Shown here: piece by piece, positions 17,140 through 23,337 of the stretch | Numbering within the stretch: position 1 is the stretch's first letter | Layout of the letters: the number at the start of each line of letters is the position of its first letter | Assembly: GCA_038232455.1 (NCBI GenBank) | Contig: JBBSHU010000021.1 | Span: 1 to 34,235, forward strand | Reading direction: 5' to 3' | DNA: 34,235 nt | Source of the DNA: DATAQC01 sp038232455 | GTDB taxonomy: Bacteria > Actinomycetota > Acidimicrobiia > Acidimicrobiales > AC-14 | Notes under the pieces: model-generated | What the model was told of the DNA's origin: nothing | Database searches by the model: none | What the model saw: the letters and a program-made list of their open reading frames with translations, nothing else | Made by a program: the position numbers and the translations under genes

Positions 17140-17187
17140 CGACGACAGGGCCGAACCCTCAGGATCAGACAGAGCTGGACCCTCAGG
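17140..17187 (-). repeat. Two imperfect 24-base direct repeats upstream of the ligase
   Basis: In the ligase frame the minus strand has two consecutive units, PEGPALSD (17187-17164) and PEGSALSS (17163-17140), 17 of 24 bases and 6 of 8 residues alike. Each contains GAGGG seven bases before an in-frame CTG (17172 and 17148), so each could be a ribosome site plus non-standard start. Confidence 0.5.
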
Positions 17188-17188
17188 G
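17183..17188 (-). other. Candidate +1 frameshift site CCC TGA at reductase/ligase junction
   Basis: The last sense codon and stop of the aldo/keto reductase read CCC TGA. A +1 slip of tRNA-Pro from CCC to CCT would continue into GAG GGT and on, without any stop, into the PGM1-like ligase. CCC TGA is a known +1 slippery context in some phage genes. No stimulatory structure was identified, so this is a candidate only. Confidence 0.3.
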
Positions 17189-18130
17189 ACCGACAGCGTC
17201 GCCCAGGGCCTCGTCGATGGCGACGAGGACGTCGTCGTCGAGGGTGAGACCCGATGCTGCTGCGTTCTGGTCGACCTGATCGGGCCGCGACGCCCCGGTG
17301 ATGGCCGACGCCACGTTGGGCTCGCGCAGCACCCAGGCCAGCGCCATCTGGGCCATCGGCACCCCGAGGCCGGCGGCGATGGGACGCAGCCGGTCGACGG
17401 CGGCGAGGACCTGGTCGTCGCGCCACCGACCCATCATCGAGCCCATGGTGTCGCTGGCGGCGCGGGAGTCGGGTGGAGGGGCGGTGCCCGGGCGGTACTT
17501 GCCCGTGAGCGCGCCCTGGGCCAGCGGCGACCACACCACCTGGCTGATGCCCTCCCGGGCGCACAGCGGGATCACCTCGGGCTCGGGCTTGCGGTACAGC
17601 ATCGAATACTCGGGTTGACTGGAGACGAACCGCTCGACCCCGGGCAGGGCCAGGGCGGCCTCGATCTGAGGCGCCGTCCACTCACTGAAGCCGATGTAGC
17701 GCGCCTTGCCGGCCTCGACCACCTCGGTGAGGGCACCCATTGTCTCGTCGAGGGGGGTGTTTTCGTCGTAACGGTGGCACTGGTACAGGTCGACGTAATC
17801 GGTGCGCAGGCGCTTCAAGGATGCGTCGCACTGCTTGTGGATCTGGATCGCCGAGAGTCCCCGGTCGGTGTCGGACATGGGGAAGTAGGCCTTGGTGGCC
17901 AGCACGTACGAGGACCGGTCGACCCCGCTCAGGGTCTCGCCCAGGAACGACTCGGCCGCCCCCCGGCCGTACACGTTGGCGGTGTCGATGAAGTTGATGC
18001 CCACCTCGAAGGCGCGGCGCACACAGGCGGCGGCCCGCTCGGCCTCGACGCCAGCTCCGTAGGTGAGCCAGGACCCGAGGCCGATCTCCGAGATGTCGAG
18101 GTCGCTGGACCCCAGTCGTCGGTATTGCAT
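17183..18130 (-). CDS. Aldo/keto reductase
   Basis: A 315-residue NADPH-dependent oxidoreductase of the AKR superfamily, closest in look to the potassium-channel beta-subunit / YghZ branch. The catalytic tetrad is present: D49, Y54 (in DTANVYG), K80 (in ATKAY) and H119 (in QCHRYD). The C-terminal cofactor part includes PLAQGALTGKY and AITGASRPDQV. The ATG at 18130 has GGGG just upstream. Downstream the PGM1-like ligase follows on the same strand, so the pair is probably one transcript. The substrate cannot be predicted. Confidence 0.88.
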   Translation of the reverse strand: MQYRRLGSSDLDISEIGLGSWLTYGAGVEAERAAACVRRAFEVGINFIDTANVYGRGAAESFLGETLSGVDRSSYVLATKAYFPMSDTDRGLSAIQIHKQCDASLKRLRTDYVDLYQCHRYDENTPLDETMGALTEVVEAGKARYIGFSEWTAPQIEAALALPGVERFVSSQPEYSMLYRKPEPEVIPLCAREGISQVVWSPLAQGALTGKYRPGTAPPPDSRAASDTMGSMMGRWRDDQVLAAVDRLRPIAAGLGVPMAQMALAWVLREPNVASAITGASRPDQVDQNAAASGLTLDDDVLVAIDEALGDAVGP

Positions 18131-18140
18131 CCCCGTTACC

Positions 18141-18146
18141 TATCAT
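18141..18146 (+). promoter_or_regulatory. Candidate -10 element for the MarP-like protease gene
   Basis: TATCAT fits the TANNNT -10 consensus and lies 20 bases before the GTG start in the 36-base divergent gap with the aldo/keto reductase gene. No clear -35 element was found. Confidence 0.35.
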
Positions 18147-18166
18147 GCGCAGGCGGTGTTCTCCTC

Positions 18167-19354
18167 GTGAGCTTGTTCGATCTGCTGCTCGTCGGCCTGG
18201 TGGCGTGCCTGGCCGTCGGCGGGTACCGGCTGGGTTTCGTGGCCCGCGTGCTGTCGTGGGTGGGCCTCGCTTTCGGGATCGCCGTGGCCGCCTGGGCGGC
18301 CCCGAAGGTGCTCGAGACTCTCCCCCGGCTCCTCGGTTTCGAGGGTGAGCTCGACTCGTTCTCGCGTCTGATCGTGGTGGGCGGGGCCTTCGTGGTGATC
18401 GCCAGCCTGGGGGGCGCGGTCGGGGCCGCCCTGGGAGCCAGGTTGCGGAAGTTCATCCCGATCGGACCGGCCCGCCAACTGGACAGGGCAGCCGGTGCTG
18501 TCGCCGGTGCCCTGGGCGCACTGATCCTGATCTGGTTGTTCCTCCCCGCCATCTCCGAGGTACCGGGGACCATTTCCCGCCAGGCCCGTAACTCGGCCAT
18601 CGCCCGGGCCATCGACGGAGCCGTTCCCCGTCCGCCCAAGTCACTCCAGGCTTTGCGCCAGGCCGTTCGCGACGCCAACTTCCCCCAGGTCTTTGACGAG
18701 CTCGGTCCGTCGCCCCGCACGGGAACGCCTCCTGCGCCCGACGTGCTCGACCCGGCCGTACAGGCTCGGGTGAAGACCTCCACCGTTCGGGTGAGCGGCG
18801 TGGCATGCGGGCGCCTGATGGAGGGCAGCGGCTTCGCGCCCGAGGCCGACGTCATCGTTACCAATGCCCATGTGGTCGCCGGCGAGCGCGCGACCCAGGT
18901 GCTGCGGCCCGACGGCAAACGGCTCTCGGCCCGGGTCGTGGTGTTCGATCCCCAACGAGACCTCGCCGTCCTGGCGGTGCCGGGTCTGAACCAGGCGGTC
19001 CTCCCCGTAGGCTCGGCCAAGGTGGGCGACAAGGGGGCCGTGTTCGGCCACCCCGGGGGCCAGATCGAAGTCGACGTCCAGCCCGCCCGGGTCGACGGCC
19101 GGCGCACGGCCACCGGGCGTGACATCTACAACTCGGCGGCCACCCGCCGTGACGTGTTGTTCCTGGCCTCGCAGCTGGCCCCGGGCGACTCCGGGGGGGC
19201 CCTGGTCAATGAGGGCGGAGCGGTGATCGGAGTGGCCTTCGCCATCGCCCCCGACGAGCCCTCAACCGCCTACGCCATCTCCGACCGGGAGTTGCGCCCG
19301 GTCCTGGCCGAGGCCCGCGGCGAAGCCGTCAGCACCGGCCCCTGCGTCGGGTAG
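18167..19354 (+). CDS. marP: MarP-like membrane serine protease (CvpA domain plus trypsin-like domain)
   Basis: A 395-residue protein with four hydrophobic helices in a CvpA-type N-terminal domain (about residues 3-130) and a periplasmic chymotrypsin-fold protease. The triad is H235 (TNAHVVAG), D265 (RDLAVLAV) and S342 (GDSGGAL). Cys214 and Cys393 match the two positions that form the activity-controlling disulfide in Mycobacterium tuberculosis MarP (Rv3671c), and the overall length is almost the same. In mycobacteria MarP is needed for acid and oxidative stress survival through cell-wall hydrolase processing. Start GTG 18167 is the only start giving the first helix. Neighbouring methionine sulfoxide reductases fit a stress theme. 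Confidence 0.92.
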   Translation: MSLFDLLLVGLVACLAVGGYRLGFVARVLSWVGLAFGIAVAAWAAPKVLETLPRLLGFEGELDSFSRLIVVGGAFVVIASLGGAVGAALGARLRKFIPIGPARQLDRAAGAVAGALGALILIWLFLPAISEVPGTISRQARNSAIARAIDGAVPRPPKSLQALRQAVRDANFPQVFDELGPSPRTGTPPAPDVLDPAVQARVKTSTVRVSGVACGRLMEGSGFAPEADVIVTNAHVVAGERATQVLRPDGKRLSARVVVFDPQRDLAVLAVPGLNQAVLPVGSAKVGDKGAVFGHPGGQIEVDVQPARVDGRRTATGRDIYNSAATRRDVLFLASQLAPGDSGGALVNEGGAVIGVAFAIAPDEPSTAYAISDRELRPVLAEARGEAVSTGPCVG

Positions 19355-19371
19355 CGGGGGCCGCCCGGCCA

Positions 19372-19851
19372 CTACGTCAGTTTGCAGGAGGATTGGCCTC
19401 GCTTCTCCAGGTACTGCTGGTGGTAGTCCTCGGCCATCCAGAAGCGGGGGGCGGGCTCGATCTCGGTGACGATCGACCGGCGCCACTTGCCCGACTTCTC
19501 CAGGGCATCGCGCGACGCTAGGGCGGCGGCCTTCTGCTCGTCGTCGTGGACGAAGATCACCGATCGGTACTGGTCTCCGATGTCGAAGCCCTGGCGGTTC
19601 TTGGTAGTGGGGTTGTGATTGGCCCAGAACACGTCGAGAAGCTGGTCGTATGAGACCCGGGAGGGGTCGTAGTCGACTTCCACCACCTCGGCGTGGCCGG
19701 TTCGATGCGAGCAGACGGCTCGGTAGTCGGGGTCCTCGGTGGTGCCCCCGGCGTAACCGACGGCAGTGGCGGTCACACCCGGGACCTGCCGAAACGCCGC
19801 CTCCACCCCCCAGAAGCATCCGGCTGCGAATGTCGCCTTGCTGGTTGTCAT
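19372..19851 (-). CDS. msrA: Peptide methionine-S-sulfoxide reductase MsrA
   Basis: Reduces methionine-S-sulfoxide in proteins. 159 residues, with the active-site GCFWG (Cys12), the GYAGG turn, TGHAEVVEVDYDP and AEDYHQQYL segments, and a C-terminal resolving-type Cys156 in CKLT. The ATG at 19851 lies 2 bases after the msrB stop, so both are one operon giving repair of both sulfoxide diastereomers. No signal peptide is seen, so it acts in the cytoplasm. Confidence 0.95.
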   Translation of the reverse strand: MTTSKATFAAGCFWGVEAAFRQVPGVTATAVGYAGGTTEDPDYRAVCSHRTGHAEVVEVDYDPSRVSYDQLLDVFWANHNPTTKNRQGFDIGDQYRSVIFVHDDEQKAAALASRDALEKSGKWRRSIVTEIEPAPRFWMAEDYHQQYLEKRGQSSCKLT

Positions 19852-19853
19852 GA

Positions 19854-20273
19854 TCAGGCCTCCGTGCTGGTAGGGGGGTCGTTCGGTTGGTGCTCGAGGG
19901 AACAGGAGTTGATGCAGTAGCGCTGGCCGGTCGAGCCCGGCCCATCGTCGAAGACGTGGCCCAGATGCGAGCCACAGCGCCGGCAGAGGACCTCGGTGCG
20001 GATCATCCCGAACCCGATGTCGCGCCTGGCCTCCACCGCCTCGGCCACGGCCGGCTCGGTGAAGCTGGGCCAGCCTGTCCCCGAGTCGAACTTGGTCTCG
20101 GCCGAGAACAGCGCCGCTCCGCAGGCGGCGCAGTGGTACATGCCGTCGTCGTGAGTGTTCCAGTACTTGCCGGTGAACGCCCGCTCGGTCCCCGCCTTGC
20201 GCAGCACCTTGAACTGCTCGGGAGTGAGCTCCTCGCGCCACTGGGCATCGGTCTTGGTGATCTTGTCCAACAT
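19854..20273 (-). CDS. msrB: Peptide methionine-R-sulfoxide reductase MsrB
   Basis: Reduces methionine-R-sulfoxide. 139 residues from ATG 20273, with two zinc CxxC pairs (Cys48/51 and Cys97/100), the GTGWPSF signature and catalytic Cys120 in RYCINS. The start is not certain: AGGAGGA abuts ATG 20273 and is too close for it, while the in-frame ATG 20288 would add five residues. Upstream, a minus-strand TAGGAT at 20341-20346 may be the promoter. First gene of the msrB-msrA pair. Confidence 0.94.
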   Translation of the reverse strand: MLDKITKTDAQWREELTPEQFKVLRKAGTERAFTGKYWNTHDDGMYHCAACGAALFSAETKFDSGTGWPSFTEPAVAEAVEARRDIGFGMIRTEVLCRRCGSHLGHVFDDGPGSTGQRYCINSCSLEHQPNDPPTSTEA

Positions 20274-20340
20274 TCCTCCTCGGTTCATGATGTGAAACCC
20301 CGGAGGGCGCCCGTTTGGTCCCGGAAGGGGAACTTTTCCG

Positions 20341-20346
20341 ATCCTA
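20341..20346 (-). promoter_or_regulatory. Candidate -10 element for msrB-msrA
   Basis: The minus strand reads TAGGAT, a TANNNT match, about 55-70 bases before the msrB start within the 130-base divergent region shared with the cupredoxin-like lipoprotein gene. The same hexamer lies upstream of tldD. Confidence 0.28.
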
Positions 20347-20403
20347 AGGAGTCGGCCATACTGGCGGCGGCGGATCAAATCGATCCTGCGGGAGGCACGA
20401 CCT

Positions 20404-20880
20404 GTGAGATTTCGACGTCTGATGCTCGGCGCGCTGTTGCCGCTCGCTCTCGTGGCGGCCTGCAGTAGCAGCAGTAGTAGTAGCGGCAAGAGCGCCGTCG
20501 GCGCGGGTGGACCCGGCGAGGCTGCCAAGGCGGCGCGCACGGTCACCGTCGAGATCGACGCCAAGGGGTACAAGCCACCCACCATCGACGTGACCAAGGG
20601 CGAGACCGTCACCTTCAACGTGGTCAACAATGATTTTACCGTGCACGAGTTCGTCCTCGGCGACGCCAAGGTGCAGAACGCCTACGACAAGTCGATGGCG
20701 GCCATGGGCAAGTCCCCGATGGACAACATGCCCGACACGGCCAACACCATCGAGGTCAAGGCCGGCCAGTCCAAGGCCATCACCTGGACCTTCCCCGACG
20801 GCAGGACCACGGTGATCTACGGCTCCCACCAGCCGGGCGACTACACCAAGGGCCTCAAGGGGACGATCACCGTCAAGTAG
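20404..20880 (+). CDS. Cupredoxin-like lipoprotein with lost type-1 copper loop and Met-rich segment
   Basis: A 158-residue exported lipoprotein. The signal peptide ends in a lipobox LVAAC with Cys20 as lipid anchor, followed by a Ser-only linker. The mature part has the cupredoxin fold pattern: the first ligand His81 in TVHEF is kept, but in the C-terminal loop, where type-1 copper sites have Cys, His and Met, the sequence is YGSHQPGDYTKGL, so those positions are Ser, Asp and Leu. Between the two lies a Met-rich stretch (Met98, 101, 106, 109). GGGAGG lies 8 bases before the GTG start. It may bind copper in another way, for example Cu(I) through Met and His, or serve a non-redox role. Confidence 0.78.
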   Translation: MRFRRLMLGALLPLALVAACSSSSSSSGKSAVGAGGPGEAAKAARTVTVEIDAKGYKPPTIDVTKGETVTFNVVNNDFTVHEFVLGDAKVQNAYDKSMAAMGKSPMDNMPDTANTIEVKAGQSKAITWTFPDGRTTVIYGSHQPGDYTKGLKGTITVK

Positions 20881-20886
20881 CACCAT

Positions 20887-20892
20887 TAGGGT
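20887..20892 (+). promoter_or_regulatory. Candidate leaderless -10 element for the TIGR03086 gene
   Basis: TAGGGT is followed by seven bases and then the ATG at 20900. This TANNNT-N6/7-start layout is typical of actinobacterial leaderless transcripts, and no ribosome-binding site is visible before that ATG. Confidence 0.4.
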
Positions 20893-20899
20893 CTGGCCG

Positions 20900-21448
20900 A
20901 TGAGCGAGATCTCGGATCGTTACCGTCGGCGCGCTGCGGGGTTCACCGAGCGGGTCAAGGACGTGCCTGCCGACCGTTGGTCGAGTCCATCGCCCTGTGC
21001 GGGCTGGACCGTCACCGACCTGATCGCCCACGTGGCCGAGGCCGCCGGCCTGTTCTTGGAGCTGGTTGATCGCCAGGCGCCACCGGGTCCGTCGGCCTCC
21101 GACGACCCGGTCGGGGCGTGGGAGGCCTCGCGTGACGCCATCCAGGCCGGCCTCGACGACCCCGCGGTCGCCGGTCTCGAGTACGAAGGCGAGCTCGGCC
21201 CGGCGACGTTCGAGATGGCCATCGACCGGTTCGGCTCGCCGGATCTCGTCATCCACACCTGGGACCTGTCCCGCGCCGCCGGCCTCGACGAACGCCTCGA
21301 CGCCGACGACGTCCACCAGATCTTCGAGGCGATGAAACCCGTGGACGAGATTCTGCGAGCGTCGGGCATGTTCGGACCCAAAATTGAGCCTCCTCCCGAT
21401 GCCGAAGAGCAGACCAGGTTCCTCGCCTTCCTCGGCCGAGCTGTGTGA
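20900..21448 (+). CDS. TIGR03086-type metal-binding protein (DinB / maleylpyruvate isomerase-like)
   Basis: A 182-residue four-helix protein of the DinB-like superfamily related to mycothiol-dependent maleylpyruvate isomerase. Family marks are WSSPSPCAGWTVTDLIAHV (His44) and DLVIHTWDLSRAAG (His119), which should form the metal site. Such proteins are typical of mycothiol-producing Actinobacteria and may act as thiol-S-transferases, but the substrate is not known. It probably has its own promoter (TAGGGT at 20887). Confidence 0.82.
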   Translation: MSEISDRYRRRAAGFTERVKDVPADRWSSPSPCAGWTVTDLIAHVAEAAGLFLELVDRQAPPGPSASDDPVGAWEASRDAIQAGLDDPAVAGLEYEGELGPATFEMAIDRFGSPDLVIHTWDLSRAAGLDERLDADDVHQIFEAMKPVDEILRASGMFGPKIEPPPDAEEQTRFLAFLGRAV

Positions 21449-21452
21449 CGGG

Positions 21453-21458
21453 TACCAT
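21453..21458 (+). promoter_or_regulatory. Candidate leaderless -10 element before the CoA-transferase operon
   Basis: TACCAT is followed by exactly six bases and an ATG at 21465. This fits a leaderless start whose first codons form a short 10-codon open frame (21465-21497), ten bases upstream of the CoA-transferase GTG. Confidence 0.35.
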
Positions 21459-21464
21459 GCGCCC

Positions 21465-21497
21465 ATGGTGGCGGTGATGGCAAAGCTACCGACTTGA
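21465..21497 (+). CDS. Possible 10-residue leader peptide (uORF)
   Basis: The frame ATG to TGA encodes MVAVMAKLPT and ends 10 bases before the CoA-transferase start, in a different frame. It would be the first translated sequence of a leaderless transcript from TACCAT at 21453. It contains a CTA leucine codon, uncommon in this GC-rich DNA. It might couple translation into the operon or be a chance frame; ten codons prove nothing alone. Confidence 0.22.
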   Translation: MVAVMAKLPT

Positions 21498-21507
21498 CGG
21501 GACGACG

Positions 21508-23337
21508 GTGAAGGGTGTCGAGGTGACCAGGCCGGATGCGGCCGGGCCCGCCCTGGCCGCTCGAACCTGTGCCCGGCGCTTGGCCGCCTTCGACGTGGGA
21601 GAAGATGCCGCCGGGTGCGACATCTCCTGGTACGGCCCGGCCCAACTGAGACCGGCCCGGCCGGGCAGTGACGCCGTCGTCCAGGCCCTGAGCGGCCTGA
21701 TGGCCGTGCACGGTCGAGACGAGGGCCGACCTCGGCGCCTGGGCCTGGAGGCGGGATCGGTCGCCGCCGGCCTGCTCGCCGCCCAGGCCGTGCTGGCCGG
21801 CGAGATCGGCCGCTCCAGGGGACGGCCGGTCGCCCGGATGCAGACCTCGGTACTCCAGGGCACGCTCCTGCTCCTCTCCCATTACCTGGCCGCCGCCACG
21901 GCCGTGGGCGACGTCGCGCCCCCCTCGGCGGGCACCGCTCCCGGCCCTCCCTTCCAGACGAGCGACGACCACTGGTTCGAGATCGAGGTGTTCGACGCCG
22001 AGGCGTGGAAGGGATTCTGGTTGCGGCTCGGGGCACCTGCGGACGAGCTCGGCCGGGCATGGACGGCGTTCCGGGCGCGCTACTACCGGGGTACCTGCCG
22101 GCTCTCACCCGGACTCCACCAGGCGTCGCGCACGCACACCGTGTCGGAGGCGGCTGCGGCCGCCGAGGCTTTCGGGGTGAGCCTGTGCCCGGTGCGGTCC
22201 TACCCCGAGGTCCTCGAGGATCCCGGACGAACGGCGGGCGACCCGAGTATCTCCTTGGCCGTCGACGGCCCCGAGGGGCCGGCGATCACGGGTCAGGCAC
22301 CGGTGCCGGAACCGGTGACCGGTCTGCCGTTGGAGGGTTTACGGGTGGTCGAGGCCACCAGCCGCATGCAGGGACCGCTGGCCGGGCTGTTGTGCCAGAT
22401 GCTGGGCGCCGAGGTGGTGAGGGTCGAGCCGCCGGGTGGCGACGTCGGTCGGATGGTGCCGCCCTTCGCCGGTGACGTGGGCTCGTTCTTCTTGTGCTTC
22501 AACCGGGGCAAGCACACAGTCGAGGTCGACCTGGCCGGGCCGGGTGGCCGTCGGGAACTAGCCGACCTGGTTGGCGACGCCGACGTATTCCTGCACAATT
22601 GGCGCCCAGGCAAGGCCGCGGAGTGGGGCCTCGACGCCGACGGCGTGGCCCCCCGCAATCCTGGCCTGGTCTACGTGCAGGCGTCGGGTTGGGGCGGCCG
22701 GGACGAGGACCGCCGGCTGATCGGCACCGACTTCCTTCTGCAGGCCTTCACCGGCGCCGGCAACGGTCTGTGTCCCGAGGACGAGCCGCCCGTACCGACC
22801 CGGGTCCTGCTCGCCGACTTCATGGGGGCCCTCGTCACCTGCGAAGGCATGCTCGGCGGCCTCTACCAGCGCGAACGTCGAGGGCGGGGTGGGCGGGTCG
22901 AGACGTCGCTGCTCCAGGGGGCGATGGCCGTCCAGGCCCACGTGCTCGACGGCGTGGCCGACCCCAACAACGACGTCGGCGGGCGCCGCCACCACGGGCG
23001 GCCGGTCTGGGGCCCCCTCGACCGTCCCATCGAGTGCCCCGACGGCACCCTGGTGGTGAGCATCGACGACGATGGCGCGTTCCGGCGGCTGTGCGAGCTC
23101 GTCGGCGTGGGTGCCGACCACGGCCCTCGATCTGTGATCGAGACCCGCCTGGTCGACCACCTGCGGGCCGGCCCCGCCGGCAAGTGGGAGGAGCTGTTGA
23201 CCGAGGGCGGCCTGCCCGCCGCCGTGGTGTCCACCGACCTCTCGGCGATGCACGCCGACTTCCGGTTCTCGCCGTTGTTCGAACCGCTCTCCGACACCTG
23301 CTTCGCGCCCGGCGGCCCGTGGGCACACCGACCATGA
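21508..23337 (+). CDS. CaiB/BaiF-family CoA-transferase with an extra N-terminal half domain
   Basis: A class III CoA-transferase moves CoA between carboxylic acids. The 609-residue chain is longer than the usual ~400. Residues ~275-609 form a fairly complete CaiB/BaiF unit: GLRVVEATSRMQGPLAG, MLGAEVVRVEPPGGD, FNRGKHTVEVDL, VFLHNWRPGKA, and the Asp-bearing GTDFLLQAFTG where the family's catalytic Asp sits. Residues ~50-250 look like a second copy of the C-terminal part only (GSDAVVQALSGLMAVHG, ARMQTSVLQG), again with an Asp. So the architecture is about one and a half CaiB domains, perhaps forming an internal heterodimer. GTG start at 21508. It is coupled to the acyl-CoA synthetase gene (ATGA at 23334-23337). 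Confidence 0.82.
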   Translation: MKGVEVTRPDAAGPALAARTCARRLAAFDVGEDAAGCDISWYGPAQLRPARPGSDAVVQALSGLMAVHGRDEGRPRRLGLEAGSVAAGLLAAQAVLAGEIGRSRGRPVARMQTSVLQGTLLLLSHYLAAATAVGDVAPPSAGTAPGPPFQTSDDHWFEIEVFDAEAWKGFWLRLGAPADELGRAWTAFRARYYRGTCRLSPGLHQASRTHTVSEAAAAAEAFGVSLCPVRSYPEVLEDPGRTAGDPSISLAVDGPEGPAITGQAPVPEPVTGLPLEGLRVVEATSRMQGPLAGLLCQMLGAEVVRVEPPGGDVGRMVPPFAGDVGSFFLCFNRGKHTVEVDLAGPGGRRELADLVGDADVFLHNWRPGKAAEWGLDADGVAPRNPGLVYVQASGWGGRDEDRRLIGTDFLLQAFTGAGNGLCPEDEPPVPTRVLLADFMGALVTCEGMLGGLYQRERRGRGGRVETSLLQGAMAVQAHVLDGVADPNNDVGGRRHHGRPVWGPLDRPIECPDGTLVVSIDDDGAFRRLCELVGVGADHGPRSVIETRLVDHLRAGPAGKWEELLTEGGLPAAVVSTDLSAMHADFRFSPLFEPLSDTCFAPGGPWAHRP

